This document shows positions 35,107 through 37,160 of a stretch of DNA of 37,160 nt, one piece after another. A program made the position numbers and the translations under genes. A model generated the notes under the pieces. That model was not told where the DNA came from. It saw only the letters and a list, made by a program, of their open reading frames with translations, and made no database searches. This DNA comes from Hyphomicrobiales bacterium. Lineage in GTDB: Bacteria > Pseudomonadota > Alphaproteobacteria > Rhizobiales > Beijerinckiaceae. Location of the stretch: NCBI GenBank assembly GCA_027483505.1, contig JAIXUP010000026.1:1-37160 (forward strand), read 5' to 3'. The number at the start of each line of letters is the position of its first letter. The first letter of the stretch is position 1.

Positions 35107-35158
35107 AGGAAGTATGCGCCGCGGCGACGGAGCCGGGTTCAGCTCACCGCAAAATGGA

Positions 35159-36001
35159 CTAGCGGTTAAAGACCAGCCGGCAAGGAAACCCCGCGATCAC
35201 TCGCGCGTCCGGATTGGGCGCGGAAAGCCGCACACGAAATGTCCCGGACGCCCCGTCCACGAATGCATCGATGATTTCGATGTTGCCCGTTATCACCGCG
35301 TCGCGCGGCATGCCCAGCGTGATGCTCGCCGTCTGGCCGACCCGGATCATGCCAAAAATCGCCGCCGGGGCGATCACGTCCACGGCGATCGGATCAAGTT
35401 CCGCGATCATCACCGCCCGGCGGTTGTCGATGTATTCCGCCGGCTGGATGAAGCGATCGACGACGACGCCATCGATCGGACTCGTTATCACGCGCAACTG
35501 GCGCATCGCCCGAAGACGGTTCAGGTCCAGTTCCTGAACCTTTTTGAGTTCCTCTTGCTCACGAAGCGCGCGCATGGCCGTAGCCCGTGCGAGCTCGATC
35601 TCTTCGGCGCGGACGGAGGTCGCCGCCTGCCGGGCGATCAGGCCCTTGGTACGTTCCTGCTGCCGCTCCAGGATCGCGAGTTGAGAGCGCGCGCTCTCAA
35701 GCGCGGCACTTTCCGACAGACGCGCCGTAGCGATGGCGATCGCTGCGTCTTCTACGGATGTGTCGAGACGTGCAAGTTCCTGGCCTGCCCGGACACGCGA
35801 GCCGCGTTCGGCGGCAACCGCCGCGACGACACCGCTTGCCCCGAATGCGACATCCACGACGCGCTTGGGTACTGTGATGCAGTCAAGCGCATCGGCGCGC
35901 GCCGTGCTGATGAAGGCCGAGACCAGGAAGGTTGCGGTTACGACTGCGCGCGTGACTGCCAATCTCCGTCGTTTGCGACCGGCTAGAACAGCCTTAGCCA
36001 T
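35159..36001 (-). CDS. Periplasmic adaptor subunit (HlyD/RND membrane-fusion family)
   Basis: The protein has 280 residues. A basic N-terminus and hydrophobic stretch (TRAVVTATFLVSAFISTARA) end near residue 36, giving a signal peptide or anchor. A barrel-sandwich fold is split between about 48-82 (GSRVRAGQELARLD) and about 167-195 (ITSPIDGVVVDRFIQPAEYI), with a helical coiled-coil hairpin of about 75 residues between. A beta-barrel follows at about 200-275. The protein is shorter than usual (350-400) and lacks much of the membrane-proximal domain. No partner pump or ABC transporter adjoins it. Divergent from a SapC gene across 80 bases. It may supply an extra periplasmic piece to the neighbouring giant-protein export system; that is inference. 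Confidence 0.85.
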   Translation of the reverse strand: MAKAVLAGRKRRRLAVTRAVVTATFLVSAFISTARADALDCITVPKRVVDVAFGASGVVAAVAAERGSRVRAGQELARLDTSVEDAAIAIATARLSESAALESARSQLAILERQQERTKGLIARQAATSVRAEEIELARATAMRALREQEELKKVQELDLNRLRAMRQLRVITSPIDGVVVDRFIQPAEYIDNRRAVMIAELDPIAVDVIAPAAIFGMIRVGQTASITLGMPRDAVITGNIEIIDAFVDGASGTFRVRLSAPNPDARVIAGFPCRLVFNR

Positions 36002-36031
36002 GTCCCTGCACCCCTCTTGTCGAGCATTACA

Positions 36032-36039
36032 TTACGTAA
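36032..36039. promoter_or_regulatory. Short palindrome in the adaptor/SapC divergent region
   Basis: TTACGTAA sits mid-way in the 80-base gap between the two divergent genes, in an AT-rich patch (CATTACATTACGTAAGTACA). It could be an operator core or part of overlapping promoters. The signal is short and may be chance. Confidence 0.3.
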
Positions 36040-36081
36040 GTACATCAGGGATGCAACGTGCCACGGACCGGAGGAATGCTT

Positions 36082-36876
36082 ATGCCTCGTCAGCTCGGAC
36101 TCTACGAACGGCCAGTACCGGTGTCGCCTGGCCGACACCGCTCATGGTCGTTGCGCGCGGAGCCAGACTACCGGTTCGCTGCGCAGCTCAATGCAATTGC
36201 GGTGATGACCGCCGAGTTCGCCGAGGCCGCGCGCACCTTGCCGATCGTCTTTTCGGTGGAGCAAGAAGTGGCCATGCCGGTCGTTGTGGTCGGCCTGGAG
36301 AATGGCCGCAACAGCCTGGTTGATGCCGAAGGAGGCTGGACAGGCAGCTTCATTCCGGCCTCGATCCGGCGCTATCCTTTCGTCCTGTCGAAAACTCCCA
36401 ATGATACCACGATGACGCTGTGCGTTGACGAGGCGTTTGTCGGGCTTGACCCAACAGGCGCAACAGGAGACCGACTGTTCGACGTCGACGACGGACACAG
36501 TCCACGCCTTTCCAAGGCCATTGGCTTCGCCGCTACGCTGCAACAGGAGCATGCGCGCACGCAGGCCTTCGCGCAGCGCCTCCACACGCTTGGTCTGCTG
36601 GAGCCGGCCAAGCTGACAATCACGACATCCGACGGATCCGTGCGCCACTTGACCGGCTTCTACCACGTCGCACGCGCCCGGCTCGCCGCCACGCCAGACG
36701 CCGACCTCAAAGCGCTGCTGGTCTCCGGAGAACTCGAACTCATCTTCCTTCATCTCCAGTCGCTCGGCAGCTTCGAAACGCTAGCCCGGGCGCTTGTTGC
36801 CGAAGCGCCGAAGCCTTCGGAGCCCACAACGTTCGAGAGTTCAGGGAAACCAAAGGCTCGGCGCAGACCGAGCTAG
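36082..36876 (+). CDS. SapC-family protein
   Basis: The protein has 264 residues. ATG 36082 is chosen because GGAGG (36070-36074) lies 7 bases upstream; the in-frame ATG at 36076 is only 1 base from it. The sequence fits the SapC family (Pfam PF07277): an N-terminal region ending in AMPVVVVGL, then FIPASIRRYPFVLS and CVDEAFVG, FDVDDGHSPRL, and a C-terminal helical part with HLQSLGSFETLARAL. No signal peptide. SapC was named from the surface-layer protein locus of Campylobacter fetus, where it lies with type I secretion genes; its biochemical role is not established. Next to a giant surface protein operon, a part in surface-protein export or assembly is plausible. Confidence 0.85.
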   Translation: MPRQLGLYERPVPVSPGRHRSWSLRAEPDYRFAAQLNAIAVMTAEFAEAARTLPIVFSVEQEVAMPVVVVGLENGRNSLVDAEGGWTGSFIPASIRRYPFVLSKTPNDTTMTLCVDEAFVGLDPTGATGDRLFDVDDGHSPRLSKAIGFAATLQQEHARTQAFAQRLHTLGLLEPAKLTITTSDGSVRHLTGFYHVARARLAATPDADLKALLVSGELELIFLHLQSLGSFETLARALVAEAPKPSEPTTFESSGKPKARRRPS

Positions 36877-36911
36877 GGTCTGAACCAATCAATCTCATGA
36901 GTTTGAAGCTT

Positions 36912-37045
36912 GGTACCTGTCCGACGAACTGAAAAAGTCCTAGAAACGGCCTAATCCAGCGCCAATCAGGCTGGGCAAAGCTGGCGCCATCCGTTGAGAG
37001 CGGCGGCACCTCGATCCTTGAAACTCCGGCGGCTGTTGAGGTGGC
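36912..37045 (-). mobile_element. 3' relic of a second IS6-family element
   Basis: It begins with GGTACCTGTCCGACGAACTG, aligning with the outer end of the IS6 copy at 9800 (shared AGTC..AGAAA..G.CC further in). It includes the end of a transposase gene and stops where an IS3 terminus begins at 37046. Same orientation as the complete IS6 copy. Confidence 0.65.
36966..37045 (-). pseudogene. IS6-family transposase, C-terminal fragment
   Basis: Twenty-five codons and a stop remain: HLNSRRSFKDRG followed by AAALNGWRQLCPA. They align with the end of the complete transposase (RTIFKERRTAALTAWRQICAA), sharing FK[ED]R, AAL and WRQ. The gene is cut by the IS3 insertion at 37046. Confidence 0.8.
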
Positions 37046-37160
37046 TGAATCGCCCCTAGATTCCTAGACGCCTTCTTTCCTAAATTTGAGGCAAGGAGGC
37101 CATGATGGGCAACGCCAGATTCAGCGACGAGTTCAAGCGCGACGCGGTGCGTCAGATGAC
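37046..37160 (+). mobile_element. Left end of an IS3-family element (continues past the window)
   Basis: The terminus TGAATCGCCCCTAGATTCCT begins at 37046, right where the IS6 reading frame breaks, and is followed after 59 bases by an IS3-type OrfA start. IS3 elements begin with TG, and ends of the TGAATCGCC type are familiar in this group. Confidence 0.7.
37105..37160 (+). CDS. IS3-family transposase OrfA, N-terminus only
   Basis: Reads MGNARFSDEFKRDAVRQM at the window edge, the usual start of an OrfA helix-turn-helix protein (xRFSxEFKRDAVxQ). AAGGAGG at 37093-37099 lies 5 bases before ATG 37105; the in-frame ATG at 37102 is too close. Translation beyond the edge cannot be judged. Confidence 0.85.
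   Translation, partial: MGNARFSDEFKRDAVRQM

Noticed and set aside
34835..35986. Plus-strand frame of 383 codons crossing the lysR end and the adaptor gene
   Set aside because: It overlaps two supported genes on both strands and has no family features.

Overview
The window is high-GC DNA with dense coding on both strands. It looks like an alphaproteobacterial accessory region, possibly Hyphomicrobiales-like; that placement is inferred from gene families (SapC, HxlR/QorB, PqqD-M50-HlyD fusions, the IS types) and no marker gene is present. I found no rRNA or tRNA gene and no CRISPR array.

Left part (1-9.8 kb), ordinary but protease-rich. An RTX/M10 metalloprotease runs off the left edge (minus strand). 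It is followed by a periplasmic PliG-type lysozyme-inhibitor-like protein (minus). Next is a two-gene operon of membrane proteins, a TraB/TIKI-like protein and a CPBP/CAAX-type protease. Then comes a quinone/catechol module: an HxlR regulator divergent from a QorB-like quinone reductase that is cotranscribed with an exported intradiol dioxygenase. Last is an S33 (TAP-like) peptidase.

A nest of insertion sequences lies at 9.8-10.8 kb: an apparently intact IS6-family element, the 3' relic of an IS3-family element, and a lone IS6-like end.

Core (10.8-35.1 kb). A minus-strand operon of four tightly packed genes reads, in transcription order: a 5724-residue repetitive surface protein with an N-terminal LEPRxLLSA motif and no ordinary signal peptide; a protein with two GAF-like domains fused to an HlyD-type adaptor; a PqqD-like + M50 metalloprotease + HlyD fusion; and a compact SecA-like ATPase. 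A divergent LysR-type regulator shares the upstream region, which holds a perfect 7-bp-arm dyad placed about 65 bp upstream of the start predicted from the candidate promoter. No ABC transporter, two-partner TpsB pore or autotransporter barrel was seen. I therefore read this as a candidate dedicated export/anchoring system for the giant protein. The giant protein has a hierarchical build: four tandem super-repeats of about 360 residues, followed by modules of about 910 residues that carry recurrent non-repetitive inserts, one with an EF-hand-like calcium loop.

Right part (35.1-37.2 kb). A periplasmic adaptor (membrane fusion protein) and a divergent SapC-family protein, both plausible accessory parts of surface-protein export. 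Then a second IS6-family relic is interrupted by an IS3-family element that runs off the right edge. The island is thus bracketed on both sides by IS6(-)/IS3(+) pairs.
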